This document shows positions 8,842 through 17,851 of a stretch of 64,000 bases of DNA, piece after piece (the first letter of the stretch is position 1; each line of letters begins with the position of its first letter). Under the pieces are notes generated by a model. It saw nothing but the letters and a program-made list of their open reading frames with translations, did no database searches and was not told the origin of the DNA. A program made the translations under genes and the position numbers. Source of the stretch: Chloroflexota bacterium (GTDB lineage: Bacteria > Chloroflexota > Anaerolineae > Anaerolineales > Anaerolineaceae); contig JAMCRR010000096.1 in the NCBI GenBank assembly GCA_023381565.1, positions 187,942 to 251,941 on the forward strand. Direction: 5' to 3'.

Positions 8842-9276
8842 CTAAGACTGGCAAGGTCTGATCCCTTTATACACCTGGGGTCCTGAGAAGGTGCGTAAAA
8901 TCACCTCTCCAGGGCGTCCCAACTGTTTGGATAGCTCCATGGGAGTCATCGGTGAGTTCCCATTTACCAGAAGCGTGCGGAATACCGCATCCACCAGGGA
9001 GGTATGCTCGGTGAGGAAATCCTCCCTTTTGGCACAGTGAGTAATCAGCACGTGCTGCAACCCGTCCACCGATTGTACTTCGGCGGTTTCAGGATCCACC
9101 CAATCTACGTCCTGGTCGGCGCGCATATCGGCGAAAGCTTCCCTGTGCTCGGGGCATAAGCAGCTGTGCAGATACACCCGCCAGTTATTATCGTGCTGCT
9201 TCCACCAGGAGAAATCGATATGGAAAGGTGTCGAAAGTGTGGGTTTAACCAGACTGAATCGCTTGACGTCGTTCAT
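8842..9276 (-). CDS. Conserved hypothetical protein, linked to the larger hypothetical upstream
   Basis: 144 residues, soluble, no signal peptide or membrane segment. Visible features are a Trp-rich N-terminal stretch (FSWWKQHDNNW), a CLCPEH motif around residue 40, and a C-terminal helical part with MTPMELSKQLGRPGEVILRTFSG, reminiscent of a winged-helix or HARE-HTH-type repeat. Its start overlaps the stop of the 531-residue gene by four bases (ATGA), so the two are translationally coupled and probably work together. No function is assigned. Confidence 0.72.
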   Translation of the reverse strand: MNDVKRFSLVKPTLSTPFHIDFSWWKQHDNNWRVYLHSCLCPEHREAFADMRADQDVDWVDPETAEVQSVDGLQHVLITHCAKREDFLTEHTSLVDAVFRTLLVNGNSPMTPMELSKQLGRPGEVILRTFSGPQVYKGIRPCQS

Positions 9277-10868
9277 TCCGGTTTCTCCTCACGAACCGCT
9301 TCGTCTAGCCGGAAATACAGGTCGCCGATATGAACAAACCATGGGCGCGTTACCAGTTCATGGAAAATTGGGCCAGGAGGGCACCGGCGAACCATATTCA
9401 CAGCAGCGTATAATTCGTGGGCGTGGACGTGCCCTTGAGGGTTTGATTTTGCGAGCTCGCGCACGGTATTGACCACAATATCCTGGAAGGATTTTCGCTG
9501 GTGCGAAGACTGCTCCCAAACCTGGTCGATACTGCCGATATCCGGAATATAGATCGCCATACGCTCATCGAAGGTAGCCGTGACTACCTGTTTGAGCAGG
9601 GCATAAACGATTCCACCATCTGCGCCGACGAGCACCGTACGGATCCACTCGCGCGCCGAGCGTCGTTTGTCTACCTGTACGATCACCGCGCCAGGTTGCT
9701 TACCCCGGCGGATATGCACGGTACTTCCGGGGATTAATCCCTGCGCCTCGTACCATTCGCGCAGTCCATACACATAACGGTGCTCGCGGACCACCCAACC
9801 CGAGAAGGAATCCCCTGTGTCTCCATCAACCAGTGTGAACTGGATGCGCGGGGCCTCGTATGCAGTGGGGAACAGCCGGCTCATGCGCTTTGTAAGAGGA
9901 AGCGTACCTGACCGCCAGTGAGGGAATATCAACGAAACAACAACCTCATTAGGAGCGGCTCCATTTTGGTTTGAAGTTGACAGCTCATCGTCGAGCTCAC
10001 CTTCAAGAGCGACCAGTTCAGGGGTCAGCGAGGATGGGTCGTACTGGATGGGTGCATAGCGCAAATATACTGGAGGGTTGTGTACTGCGTCGGGCTCAAG
10101 CCGTTTCAAAAACCAAAGGATTTTGCCGGCAAGACCCACTTCATCAAACCTGCCATCCTCTTGAAGCGCAAGATTGAGGGAGAACTCGGTTAATTTTGTG
10201 TTGACATCTGTAGGGAGTTCGATCTGATCTAAGAGTTTTGCTGTTGGGAGGGGCCCGCCACCGGCCATATCCAAAACGGCTTCTGCCAGATTAAGATGGC
10301 CAATATTCACGTCCACAAGCAGAGCACGCGGGAACCAGCGACCGGCAATCCTGACCAGATCCGGGTTGCTGGTGAGCTCTGATTCCAGCAGACCTGCCAG
10401 GCGGCGGCCGTAATTTTGCATAACCACCTGCGGGTCGAGTAGGGGATCATCGACTTTGACATCGATGGGACGATTCAGATGATGTTCTTCTAATCCGGCG
10501 GCAAAGGTTTTCTTTCCATCGCCCTCCAATTCGACTTCGATTACGTCAAAAGCAGGCAGCTCAGGGTTATACCCGCTGCGGACACCGATGACTTTACCTT
10601 TCTTCCACCCTAATGCCGGGAAGGTCAGCACCTGGTTGATTTCGTAATGCTCTTTGGGTAGATAAAGCTTTCCCTCGTCAAGTAAATGGTTCTGGAGAGC
10701 TTTCTTCTCTCGATCGATCCTTTCATTAACCAACGCTGACGTCAGCTCATCTAGTGTGAGAGGAGTCTCGATCTCTAGCAAATGGTTGTATAAATATTCC
10801 AGGTCTTCTTCCTGAATAGAATAGGTGTCCCAATAATCGGGGCGAATCGAAAGAGGTGCAATCACCAT
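9273..10868 (-). CDS. Conserved hypothetical protein, 531 residues, function unknown
   Basis: A soluble protein with no recognised enzymatic motif. The N-terminus (about 15-75) looks like a winged-helix segment (YLYNHLLEIETPLTLDEL). Residues 80-130 read like a small beta-barrel (GWKKGKVIGVRSGYN), and the remainder mixes helical and beta-rich parts ending in a second possible winged helix (VHAHELYAAVNMVRRC). The small gene downstream overlaps it by four bases and ends with a similar helical segment, so both may share a repeated HTH-type module. It could bind nucleic acid; this is inference only. Confidence 0.72.
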   Translation of the reverse strand: MVIAPLSIRPDYWDTYSIQEEDLEYLYNHLLEIETPLTLDELTSALVNERIDREKKALQNHLLDEGKLYLPKEHYEINQVLTFPALGWKKGKVIGVRSGYNPELPAFDVIEVELEGDGKKTFAAGLEEHHLNRPIDVKVDDPLLDPQVVMQNYGRRLAGLLESELTSNPDLVRIAGRWFPRALLVDVNIGHLNLAEAVLDMAGGGPLPTAKLLDQIELPTDVNTKLTEFSLNLALQEDGRFDEVGLAGKILWFLKRLEPDAVHNPPVYLRYAPIQYDPSSLTPELVALEGELDDELSTSNQNGAAPNEVVVSLIFPHWRSGTLPLTKRMSRLFPTAYEAPRIQFTLVDGDTGDSFSGWVVREHRYVYGLREWYEAQGLIPGSTVHIRRGKQPGAVIVQVDKRRSAREWIRTVLVGADGGIVYALLKQVVTATFDERMAIYIPDIGSIDQVWEQSSHQRKSFQDIVVNTVRELAKSNPQGHVHAHELYAAVNMVRRCPPGPIFHELVTRPWFVHIGDLYFRLDEAVREEKPE

Positions 10869-10969
10869 AGAATGCCTTCTGGTCGATGATACATTCGTGT
10901 AGATTTGTTAGTGCATTTCATGAAAACTTAGCTCGCATGATATTTGCTTAATATTTCACCCAAATAGCT

Positions 10970-10975
10970 ATTATA
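10970..10975 (-). promoter_or_regulatory. Possible -10 box for the two hypothetical genes
   Basis: A perfect TATAAT on the minus strand about 100 bases before the 531-residue gene. No convincing -35 lies at 16-18 bases. The 184-base gap between this gene and the M23 peptidase gene holds no other feature I can support. Confidence 0.35.
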
Positions 10976-11052
10976 CTATACACCACCCAGGTTCTTGTAT
11001 TTTAGGACCGTAAAAATATCCCCCGCTGCGTTTGATGAGTTCCTACATAAAA

Positions 11053-12450
11053 TTATGGGAATGTCTGCTCAAGCCACTCGGATGGGTCGACCTGGATCCC
11101 ATTCACCCACACTTCCCAATGCAGGTGCGGCCCGGTAACCCTTCCCGTTCCCCCTACCAACCCGATCTGCTGCCCGGCTTCGACCTTATCGCCGACCTTT
11201 ACCTGAATTTCAGATTGGTGCCAAAAACCGCTATAAACACCCCAGCCGTGGTCGATGATGGTGGCATTTCCGCGCACGGTCAGCGCTCCGGTGAACACCA
11301 CTACCCCGGCAGCCGGGGCTTTGATCGGTAATCCGGTTCCGCCCCCGTAGTCAAGCCCGGTGTGGAAATATACCTTTGGATCGTCGTTATATTGACGACG
11401 GTTGCCGAACCAGGAGGTAATCCAATTTGGGTCGTATCCAGGGGCTTTGAAGACTCCTTGCCAGTACTTTTCTGGGGTGATTTTGCTGACGATGCCTCGA
11501 ATCTTGGCTTCTTCCGGCTCAGTCACTTTGGGATCTAACGTCGCCGGATCGACTTGCAGGTGTGGATCCTGCGCATACTGTCCTGATTCAACCGGAACCA
11601 TCTGTTCGTAGTGGAAAGGAGTGCCGTTACTCGCTGTACCCTTGAGCTGCAGTGGGTACAATCCGGGATCTGCTAAAGCGTAGATCCCCTGCAAAGCCGC
11701 CAGTGTATTCTCTCCATCTGGAAAGAATTGCAGCTCCTGACCGTCGAAGGAACCCTGGAGGGATACAGCTGAATTTGTGATAACCTTGATGCCGATTGTT
11801 TTCCCCTGCACCATCGGAAGGGGATCGATCTTTACTCCGGTTACCGCTGGGGCAATATCTGTGGATGCATCCGGAGGGGTAGTTGAGGGAATCGAGAGGA
11901 TATCCCCCGGCAATGCATCCCAAGTGCCGTTCAAGCTATTCGATGCTGTCAAGACCCAGGGGTCGGTTCCCTGGGTAACCGCCAATTCCAGGAGCGATTG
12001 CCCTTCGGCAAGGCTGGCCTGACCGGTAATTTGGGGCTGTTCATTGTCTTGGGGGATAATTAGATTAGCGCCTGCATACAGCTCTGCAGGGGAGGTGATC
12101 CGGTTGAGCTGCAGCAAGAGATCTTCGCTGATTCGATACCGCTGGCTGAGGCCGGAAAGGTTTTCACCATAGGAAATGGTTTTAGTATCCAGCACCCCAT
12201 GGATACCCTCCAGGCCTGGGATGACCAGCTCCATGCCGGAATCCAGGAGGTCGGGGTTCGCGATCTGCTGATTGGCATTAATCAGGTCATCGGTAGAAAT
12301 CCCAAAACGGTAAGCAATCGTGGTCAATGAATCTCCGGGCTGGACGATATACACCGGGGGGTTATCCTGCTGAGCGAGCGCCACACGTGGCGCAACCGAT
12401 AATATGAGGGCAATTGCGAACGCGAGTTTGAATAATTTAGTCGGTTTCAA
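11053..12450 (-). CDS. Secreted LysM-domain M23 peptidoglycan endopeptidase
   Basis: 465 residues with a Sec signal peptide (hydrophobic LAFAIALILSVAPRVALA). Two clear LysM repeats follow (about 33-77, YIVQPGDSLTTIAYRFGIS, and 88-135, ISYGENLSGLSQRYRIS), then a weaker third copy around 142-188. A beta-rich linker precedes a C-terminal M23 (lysostaphin/LytM) domain. That domain carries HTGLDYG (HxxxD zinc ligands) and PHLHWEVW (HxH). The protein should bind glycan and cut peptide cross-links outside the membrane, or serve as an EnvC/NlpD-like amidase activator, although the zinc ligands are intact. Its start overlaps the DUF192 gene by 14 bases. Confidence 0.93.
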   Translation of the reverse strand: MKPTKLFKLAFAIALILSVAPRVALAQQDNPPVYIVQPGDSLTTIAYRFGISTDDLINANQQIANPDLLDSGMELVIPGLEGIHGVLDTKTISYGENLSGLSQRYRISEDLLLQLNRITSPAELYAGANLIIPQDNEQPQITGQASLAEGQSLLELAVTQGTDPWVLTASNSLNGTWDALPGDILSIPSTTPPDASTDIAPAVTGVKIDPLPMVQGKTIGIKVITNSAVSLQGSFDGQELQFFPDGENTLAALQGIYALADPGLYPLQLKGTASNGTPFHYEQMVPVESGQYAQDPHLQVDPATLDPKVTEPEEAKIRGIVSKITPEKYWQGVFKAPGYDPNWITSWFGNRRQYNDDPKVYFHTGLDYGGGTGLPIKAPAAGVVVFTGALTVRGNATIIDHGWGVYSGFWHQSEIQVKVGDKVEAGQQIGLVGGTGRVTGPHLHWEVWVNGIQVDPSEWLEQTFP

Positions 12451-12805
12451 AGGAAAGCTGGTCTCCGATTTGAAATTCGTTCAAGCGTTGTGGGTGTGTT
12501 TCGAGGATGTACTGCGCCGCCTGGGAAGGCATATAGAAGGGTCGCCAGCGCTTCGCCAGACAGGTATCAACTACCTTCCGATTTTTATCCAACCAGATCA
12601 CCGCCAGATCGAAATTAACAAAAAACATGTGGATAGCGCTGTCCATCCGGCTCTCACTGGTCTGAACCAGGATCAAGCCCGAATTCTCGCCAACCTTCCT
12701 GCGGAGCATGAACCCGCGGAAGCGCAGGAAAAAGGTGTTGCAGTATCCGGCTTGCAAGATTTGGCGTAGTGGGTGATTGTGGTTTTTTACGGTGATCTTC
12801 AACAT
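12437..12805 (-). CDS. DUF192 family protein
   Basis: 122 residues from the ATG at 12803-12805; a longer frame upstream overlaps the receiver gene and is not supported. The core matches the DUF192 pattern: FFLRFRGFMLRRKVGENSGL, then a MDSAIHMFFVNFDLAVIWLD strand pair and VVDTCLAKRW, ending with ILETHPQRLNEFQIGDQL. Family members are small beta-barrel proteins of unknown biochemical role, often exported; this copy lacks a clear signal peptide. It overlaps the M23 peptidase gene, which may indicate a shared envelope role. Confidence 0.85.
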   Translation of the reverse strand: MLKITVKNHNHPLRQILQAGYCNTFFLRFRGFMLRRKVGENSGLILVQTSESRMDSAIHMFFVNFDLAVIWLDKNRKVVDTCLAKRWRPFYMPSQAAQYILETHPQRLNEFQIGDQLSFETD

Positions 12806-12855
12806 GAAATTCTGGCTGCAGGATTGTTGGCGAGGTCCCGAAAATCTATAAGGAA

Positions 12856-13263
12856 TTACTCGGGTAGGGCGGGAGGAAATTTCGAATTCATCACTTTGGA
12901 AATGCTGTCCCACAATTCTTGCATGTGAAAGGGTTTGCAGATGTAATCGTCGGCTTTCGCGACGTGCAGCCCGAGATTGATATCGATAGGTTGGGCTTTG
13001 GCGGTGATGATGATCACCGGGATCGAGCGTGTCGCTTCGTTCGCTCTGATACGCTGGTAGAGATCCCAACCATCCTGGTCTGGCATCATCAAATCGAGCA
13101 AGATCAGGTCAGGTCGATCTTGTAGGATCAGATCAAGCCCCCGCATGGCATCTGATGCGCCCCTTACGCTCATTCCGGGGCGATTCAGGATCAACATGAT
13201 CAGATCGAGCATCTCTGCATCGTCTTCGATATAGACCACTTTTATAGGTGCATTGTCATCCAT
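12856..13263 (-). CDS. Stand-alone response regulator receiver protein
   Basis: 135 residues, receiver domain only: VVYIEDDAEM acidic pocket, phosphoacceptor in LILLDLMMPDQDG, threonine in VIIITAK and lysine in YICKPFH. The start is the ATG at 13261-13263, immediately before the conserved strand. A promoter with a perfect TTGACA box lies upstream (13297-13325). The next gene downstream, 50 bases away, is DUF192 followed by the M23 peptidase, so the three may be one transcript. No kinase is adjacent. Confidence 0.88.
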   Translation of the reverse strand: MDDNAPIKVVYIEDDAEMLDLIMLILNRPGMSVRGASDAMRGLDLILQDRPDLILLDLMMPDQDGWDLYQRIRANEATRSIPVIIITAKAQPIDINLGLHVAKADDYICKPFHMQELWDSISKVMNSKFPPALPE

Positions 13264-13296
13264 GATCGCTGACCTGCAACCACGCCAAGTCTTAAT

Positions 13297-13325
13297 CGCA
13301 TACAATTGAGTTATGGAAATGTCAA
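13297..13325 (-). promoter_or_regulatory. Promoter upstream of the receiver-DUF192-M23 genes
   Basis: TTGACA (13320-13325, minus strand) with a 17-base spacer to TATGCG (13297-13302). The -35 is perfect and the -10 is weak. It directs transcription away from the divergent exonuclease III gene. Confidence 0.5.
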
Positions 13326-13377
13326 TACAATCTGGATAAGTTTACCACAGGGAAGAATAAAAAACTGAGGTTCCGAC

Positions 13378-14139
13378 GTGAAAATTGCATCCTGGAACGT
13401 AAATGGTTATCGCGCCGCGTACGCCAAAGGCTTGCTCCGGTGGACGCTCGAACAAGGCCCGGATGTGCTCTGCCTGCAAGAGATTAAGGCTCGCCCTGAC
13501 CAATTGTCTGCCGACCAACTGGGTTTCCCCGGCTATCATGCCTTCTGGAATCCGGCCGAAAAAGCGGGTTACAGCGGAGTGGCATCATTCTATAAATCCG
13601 AGCCTGACGAGGTGATCTATGGGCTCGGAGAGCCGCGCTTCGATGTCGAAGGGAGGGTGATCCGTTCCCTGCATCCAGGATTTAACCTATACAATATTTA
13701 TTTTCCCAACGGCCAGCGAGGACATGATCGGGTAAGCTATAAGCTTGATTTCTATGAGACTTTACTGAGATTATGCGACCAGATGCATGCGGGTAGCGAG
13801 AATATCATCATCACAGGAGATTTCAATACCGCGCATGAAGAAATCGACTTAGCCAATCCCAAAGAGAACAGCACCACTTCGGGGTTCTTGCCGGAAGAGA
13901 GGGTTTGGATTGATTATTTTCTCCAACACGGCTTTGTCGATGCCTATCGTTGGTTATACCCCGATCGGATCCAATATACCTGGTGGACTTACCGGTTTGG
14001 GGCGCGTAAGAGGAATATTGGCTGGCGAATCGATTATTTTCTGGTCTCACAAGCATTGATCGACCGGGTATGCGATGTGGTGATTCATACTGATGTTGAA
14101 GGGTCAGATCACTGCCCGGTGGTCTTAGAGATTCAGTGA
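13378..14139 (+). CDS. xth: Exodeoxyribonuclease III (AP endonuclease, ExoIII family)
   Basis: 253 residues, the usual size of ExoIII/ExoA enzymes, which incise at abasic sites and trim 3' ends in base excision repair. Motifs are intact: KIASWNVNGYRA, VLCLQEIKA (metal-binding Glu), GDFNTAHEEIDLANP (Asp/Asn pair) and GSDHCPVVLEI at the C-terminus (catalytic Asp-His). The start is a GTG with GAGG seven bases upstream. It is divergent from the receiver gene and convergent with the pilin gene; an intrinsic terminator lies just past its stop. Confidence 0.95.
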   Translation: MKIASWNVNGYRAAYAKGLLRWTLEQGPDVLCLQEIKARPDQLSADQLGFPGYHAFWNPAEKAGYSGVASFYKSEPDEVIYGLGEPRFDVEGRVIRSLHPGFNLYNIYFPNGQRGHDRVSYKLDFYETLLRLCDQMHAGSENIIITGDFNTAHEEIDLANPKENSTTSGFLPEERVWIDYFLQHGFVDAYRWLYPDRIQYTWWTYRFGARKRNIGWRIDYFLVSQALIDRVCDVVIHTDVEGSDHCPVVLEIQ

Positions 14140-14143
14140 TCGC

Positions 14144-14171
14144 AAAAACCGCCCGAGGCAGTCGGGCGGTT
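14144..14171 (-). terminator. Intrinsic terminator between xth and the pilin gene
   Basis: Ten-base stem AACCGCCCGA/TCGGGCGGTT with a five-base loop. On the minus strand the stem runs into TTTTT (14144-14148), so it ends the pilin transcript; on the plus strand only a few T's are present, so for xth it would be weaker. Confidence 0.75.
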
Positions 14172-14242
14172 CAAAATAATGAAAAAATTTTAGCAATTGG
14201 ATGAAAGAGAGGGATCGTGGTTGCGGGTTTAGCCAGCTATTT

Positions 14243-14389
14243 TCATATTAGAGGAATGATCTGACTGTATAAATTCCCAACTGCTGGACCGAACAATGCT
14301 AAGATCACAATCACAGCTATCCCAACCAAGAGCATGATCATTGCGTATTCTACAAAACCCTGACCCAACTCCCGAGATGGTTCACTCAT
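14243..14389 (-). CDS. Flp/Fap-type pilin-like small protein
   Basis: A 48-residue protein. A strong ribosome site GGAGGTGA lies six bases before the ATG. The sequence has a short polar leader (MSEPSRELGQGF), then VEYAMIMLL followed by a hydrophobic helix (VGIAVIVILALFGPAVG) and a short tail NLYSQIIP. The pattern GQG-x-VEYA with a hydrophobic helix is the hallmark of Flp/Fap pilins of tight-adherence systems, where the G/E step is cleaved by a TadV-type peptidase. No tad assembly genes are in the window, so it is an isolated copy. A terminator follows at 14144-14171. Identification rests on the motif and its length. Confidence 0.8.
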   Translation of the reverse strand: MSEPSRELGQGFVEYAMIMLLVGIAVIVILALFGPAVGNLYSQIIPLI

Positions 14390-14538
14390 CTAAGATCACC
14401 TCCTTCCTTCGATGATAGATGCAATGCTGGAGCAATCTGCTAATCCCGGAGATAAATTCTGCCTATCCTCTCGAGATTATTATGACTCAATACAGTAATA
14501 ATTACAACCGGTAATTGCCATAATCCTCCTTACAGTTT

Positions 14539-14573
14539 CCAAACAACCGGCGATATTTCCACCGGTTGTTTGG
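14539..14573. repeat. Perfect 12-bp inverted repeat after gcvPB
   Basis: CCAAACAACCGG and CCGGTTGTTTGG separated by 11 bases, 31 bases past the gcvPB stop. The stem is strong but no T-run follows on the minus strand. It may still end or stabilise the gcv transcript. Confidence 0.55.
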
Positions 14574-14603
14574 ATTTCGGTCAAATTTAACAGATTCTCT
14601 GCC

Positions 14604-16067
14604 CTAAGCAGTCTCTGGGAGCATGCAGCAGAGCACCAGTTCTTTCGCCGCTTTAATCTCATCGAGCCGGCCCACTGGGGTGTTGTGAGGCGCCTCTTTC
14701 AACAGCTCGGGTTGGGTGTGAGCTTCCTCCGCGATCTTGACCATAGCATCGATGAAGGTATCCAGTGTCTGCTTGCTTTCTGTCTCGGTGGGTTCGATCA
14801 TCAAGGCTTCATGGACGATCAAGGGGAAGTAGTTAGTCGGTGGGTGGAAGTTATAATCCATCAGGCGCTTGGCAATATCCAGCGCATGGACTTCTGGGGC
14901 GTCATCCCACTTGCCCTCGGCGACAAACTCATGCATGCAGATGCGGTCATAAGGTACGTGATAAATATTCTTCAAGCGGGCGAGAATATAATTGGCATTC
15001 AAGACGGATAGTTCCGCGATTTCCCGCAAGCCTTCAGCCCCGTGCATGGAGATGTAGGTATAAGCGCGCACCAGCATCCCAAAGTGACCGTTGAAGGATT
15101 TGATCCTCCCGATCGATTTGGTGGGTGTAGCGTAACCGTAGAGAGGCGGCATTTCCTCGTTGCCTTCTTCGATGATCGTTACTACCGGGGTAGGCAGGAA
15201 ATCCACCAGGTGTTTGGCGACAACCACCGGGCCTGAACCAGGCCCCCCGCCGCCGTGGGGCGTGGAGAAGGTTTTATGCAGGTTCAAATGCATGATATCG
15301 AACCCGGTATCGCCAGGACGGACAATTCCCAACAAAGCATTCAGGTTGGCGCCATCGCCATAGACTAACCCACCGGCTTTATGCACGATATCGACGATGT
15401 CGAGGACGTGCTCATCGAACAGTCCCAAAGTATTGGGATTGGTGAGCATCAAACCCGCCAGGGTGTCATCGCAGACTGCCCGTAATGCGTCCAAATCGAT
15501 GTTTCCGCGCGCATCGGATGGGAGTGAGAGCACTTCCATACCGCTCATTGCAGTGCTGGCCGGGTTGGTGCCGTGAGCCGAATCAGGAATCAAGATCTTG
15601 GTTCGTTTCACATCGCCCCGGGAGCAGTGATAAGCTCGCATGATCAGAACACCCGTGAGCTCGCCCTGCGCCCCAGCCGCCGGTTGCAAAGTGATCCCGG
15701 CGAAACCGGTAATCTCTTTCAACCACTCTTGCAACTGATACATCATCGCCAGGTTGCCCTGCACGGTTTCGATAGGCTGCAGGGGATGGGTCATGGTAAA
15801 GCCGGGCAGCCGGGCAGTCTCCTCATTGATCTTGGGGTTGTATTTCATCGTGCAGGACCCCAACGGGTAGAACCCGCCGTCGATGCTGTAGTTTTTAGTG
15901 GATAGATGGGTGAAGTGCCGGACCACATCCAACTCGGAGAGCTCGGGGAGAGGCAGGTCCTTACGCAGCAAGCCTTCGGGTAAAGGAGTGGCCGGTACAT
16001 CCGGTTCGGGGAAGCGCACGCCGGCTCGACCGGGAGAGGATAGCTCGTAAATCGTGGGCTCAGGCAT
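14604..16067 (-). CDS. gcvPB: Glycine dehydrogenase (decarboxylating) subunit 2
   Basis: 487 residues from the ATG at 16065-16067, which overlaps the gcvPA stop by eight bases. This is the PLP-bearing half of the split P-protein, which decarboxylates glycine and passes the aminomethyl group to the lipoyl arm of GcvH. The PLP lysine lies in NLHKTFSTPHGGGGPGSG; other family stretches are GGFYPLGSCTMKYNPK and DSAHGTNPASTAMSG. It is the last gene of the gcvH-gcvPA-gcvPB operon. The T-protein gene (gcvT) and the lipoamide dehydrogenase are not in the window. Confidence 0.96.
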   Translation of the reverse strand: MPEPTIYELSSPGRAGVRFPEPDVPATPLPEGLLRKDLPLPELSELDVVRHFTHLSTKNYSIDGGFYPLGSCTMKYNPKINEETARLPGFTMTHPLQPIETVQGNLAMMYQLQEWLKEITGFAGITLQPAAGAQGELTGVLIMRAYHCSRGDVKRTKILIPDSAHGTNPASTAMSGMEVLSLPSDARGNIDLDALRAVCDDTLAGLMLTNPNTLGLFDEHVLDIVDIVHKAGGLVYGDGANLNALLGIVRPGDTGFDIMHLNLHKTFSTPHGGGGPGSGPVVVAKHLVDFLPTPVVTIIEEGNEEMPPLYGYATPTKSIGRIKSFNGHFGMLVRAYTYISMHGAEGLREIAELSVLNANYILARLKNIYHVPYDRICMHEFVAEGKWDDAPEVHALDIAKRLMDYNFHPPTNYFPLIVHEALMIEPTETESKQTLDTFIDAMVKIAEEAHTQPELLKEAPHNTPVGRLDEIKAAKELVLCCMLPETA

Positions 16068-17412
16068 GAGACACCTCCTCGAGAGATTCGCAGAGAGCAT
16101 CAATCTCTTCTCTCCGGTTCATTTCAGTTACCGCGATCAACATGTGGTTTTTAAGCGTCGGGTAATCTGCGCTCAGGTCGTAACCGCCGAGAATCCCGTC
16201 GTCCAGAAGGTGGGCGTTAATCTCTTCTACCGGTCGCGGGCAGCAGACCATAAACTCATGGAAGAAAGGCGTGTCGGAGCATAAACTGTAGCCGGGGATT
16301 TTCGCAATCTTTTCAGCTGCATAATGAGCTTTCTGGTAGCACAGATTCGCTACCTGGCGGAAGCCCTGTTTGCCCACCAGACTCATGTACATCGTGGCTG
16401 CCAGCGCCATCAAACCTACGTTGGTGCAGATATTCGAAGTTGCCTTTTCGCGGCGAATATGCTGCTCGCGAGCAGTCAGCGTTAAGACGTAGCCACGCCT
16501 GCCTTCTTTATCGGCCGTTTCGCCGACGATGCGTCCGGCGACCTTGCGCACATACTCTTTGCGTGTAGCAAAAATGCCAAGGTAAGGGCCACCATAGGAG
16601 AGAGGAATTCCCAACGGTTGACCTTCGCCAACCACGATATCGGCGCCCATTTCGCCCGGCGTTTTGAGCAAGCCCAACGCGGTAGGGTTGATCACTACGG
16701 CAACCAGCGCGCCTACCTGATGAGCAGAATTGATCAGGCTGGTATAGTCGAAAATTCTGCCGAAGAAATCTGGATATTGGACAATGACCAGGCTGGTTTG
16801 GTCGTCGATCAAAGGGGTGAGTGATTCTGGGCCGGCATTCAAATCGGCTTGTGGGCCATCGCCAACGAGAATAAGGTCTTCATAACCCTGGGTGTAGGTG
16901 CGAACCGTGGCGCGGTATTGAGGATTTACCGCAGGAGACATCACCACCTTTTTTCGCTTGCCCCTGAAATTATGATAAGCCATGACGACCGACTCGGCGG
17001 TTGCCGTGGCGCCATCATAATGAGAGGCATTCGCAGCTTCCATCCCGGTCAGCTCGACGATCAAGCTTTGATACTCGAATATCGATTGTAAAGTCCCCTG
17101 AGAAATTTCTGGCTGGTACGGGGTGTAGGCGGTGTAGAACTCACCGCGCCGCAGGAGCATGTCTACAGCGGCAGGGGTATAGTGGTTGTAAGCCCCTGCG
17201 CCCAGGAAACAGGCCAAATCTCGCACGGTTTCATTCGCCCCAGAGATGTCTTGCAGCTCAGCAAGAGCTTCCATCTCGGTCAGCGCAGGTGGCAAGTCTA
17301 GCTTCGGGAAGCGATGACCTGCCGGGACATCCTGGAACAGGTCTTCCAGGCTGCGGACCCCGATGGTCTTCAGCATCTCTTCCCTCTCAGTCTTCGTATG
17401 AGGGGTAAACAT
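16060..17412 (-). CDS. gcvPA: Glycine dehydrogenase (decarboxylating) subunit 1
   Basis: 450 residues, standard for the N-terminal half of the two-subunit P-protein. Recognisable stretches are FTPHTKTEREEML at the N-terminus, FLGAGAYNHYTPAAVDML, YTPYQPEISQGTLQ and a GEGQPLGIPLSYGGPYLG loop. It pairs with GcvPB to form the glycine-cleaving enzyme. Its ATG shares a base with the gcvH stop (TAATG), so translation is coupled throughout the operon. Control comes from the glycine riboswitch upstream of gcvH. Confidence 0.96.
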   Translation of the reverse strand: MFTPHTKTEREEMLKTIGVRSLEDLFQDVPAGHRFPKLDLPPALTEMEALAELQDISGANETVRDLACFLGAGAYNHYTPAAVDMLLRRGEFYTAYTPYQPEISQGTLQSIFEYQSLIVELTGMEAANASHYDGATATAESVVMAYHNFRGKRKKVVMSPAVNPQYRATVRTYTQGYEDLILVGDGPQADLNAGPESLTPLIDDQTSLVIVQYPDFFGRIFDYTSLINSAHQVGALVAVVINPTALGLLKTPGEMGADIVVGEGQPLGIPLSYGGPYLGIFATRKEYVRKVAGRIVGETADKEGRRGYVLTLTAREQHIRREKATSNICTNVGLMALAATMYMSLVGKQGFRQVANLCYQKAHYAAEKIAKIPGYSLCSDTPFFHEFMVCCPRPVEEINAHLLDDGILGGYDLSADYPTLKNHMLIAVTEMNRREEIDALCESLEEVSHA

Positions 17413-17804
17413 TAGTGGCTCCGCTCCTTGATAAATTCCTCGTAGGCAGCACTATCCATTAAGGCGTTTAGCTCAGATGGGTTGCTTAGCTCAATCTTGA
17501 CCATCCAGGCTTTTCCGTAAGGGTCGCTGTTGACTAATTCGGGCGTATTCGGGAGATCATTATTTACAGATACGACCTTTCCGCTAACCGGGCAGCTCAC
17601 ATCGGCCGCGGCTTTCACCGATTCCACTGTGGCGATGGTTGCTTCTTTCTTGACCTCTTCATCGGGGGCAACGGCGACTTCGACGAAGACGATGTCGGAT
17701 AGCTGATCTTGGGCATAATCGGTGATGCCGACGGTTCCGACTTTACCCTCGACCTTTATCCATTCATCGGTTTTTGTATACTTGAGATTATTGGGAACAC
17801 TCAT
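17412..17804 (-). CDS. gcvH: Glycine cleavage system H protein
   Basis: 130 residues. H protein carries the lipoyl arm that shuttles the aminomethyl group from the P- to the T-protein. The lipoylated lysine is in TVESVKAAADV, with the expected flanking acidic residue; the N-terminal KYTKTDEWIKVEG and the GITDYAQDQLSDIVFVE strand are typical. AGGAGG precedes the ATG. First gene behind the tandem glycine riboswitch. Confidence 0.97.
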   Translation of the reverse strand: MSVPNNLKYTKTDEWIKVEGKVGTVGITDYAQDQLSDIVFVEVAVAPDEEVKKEATIATVESVKAAADVSCPVSGKVVSVNNDLPNTPELVNSDPYGKAWMVKIELSNPSELNALMDSAAYEEFIKERSH

Positions 17805-17851
17805 TGTAAGGCCTCCTATGGGATATTTCTAGTTTGGTTAACACAAACTAA

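Noticed and set aside
12437-13069. A 210-residue version of the DUF192 protein
   Set aside because: The N-terminal 88 residues overlap the receiver gene in another frame and have low-complexity composition; the domain begins at the ATG at 12803-12805.
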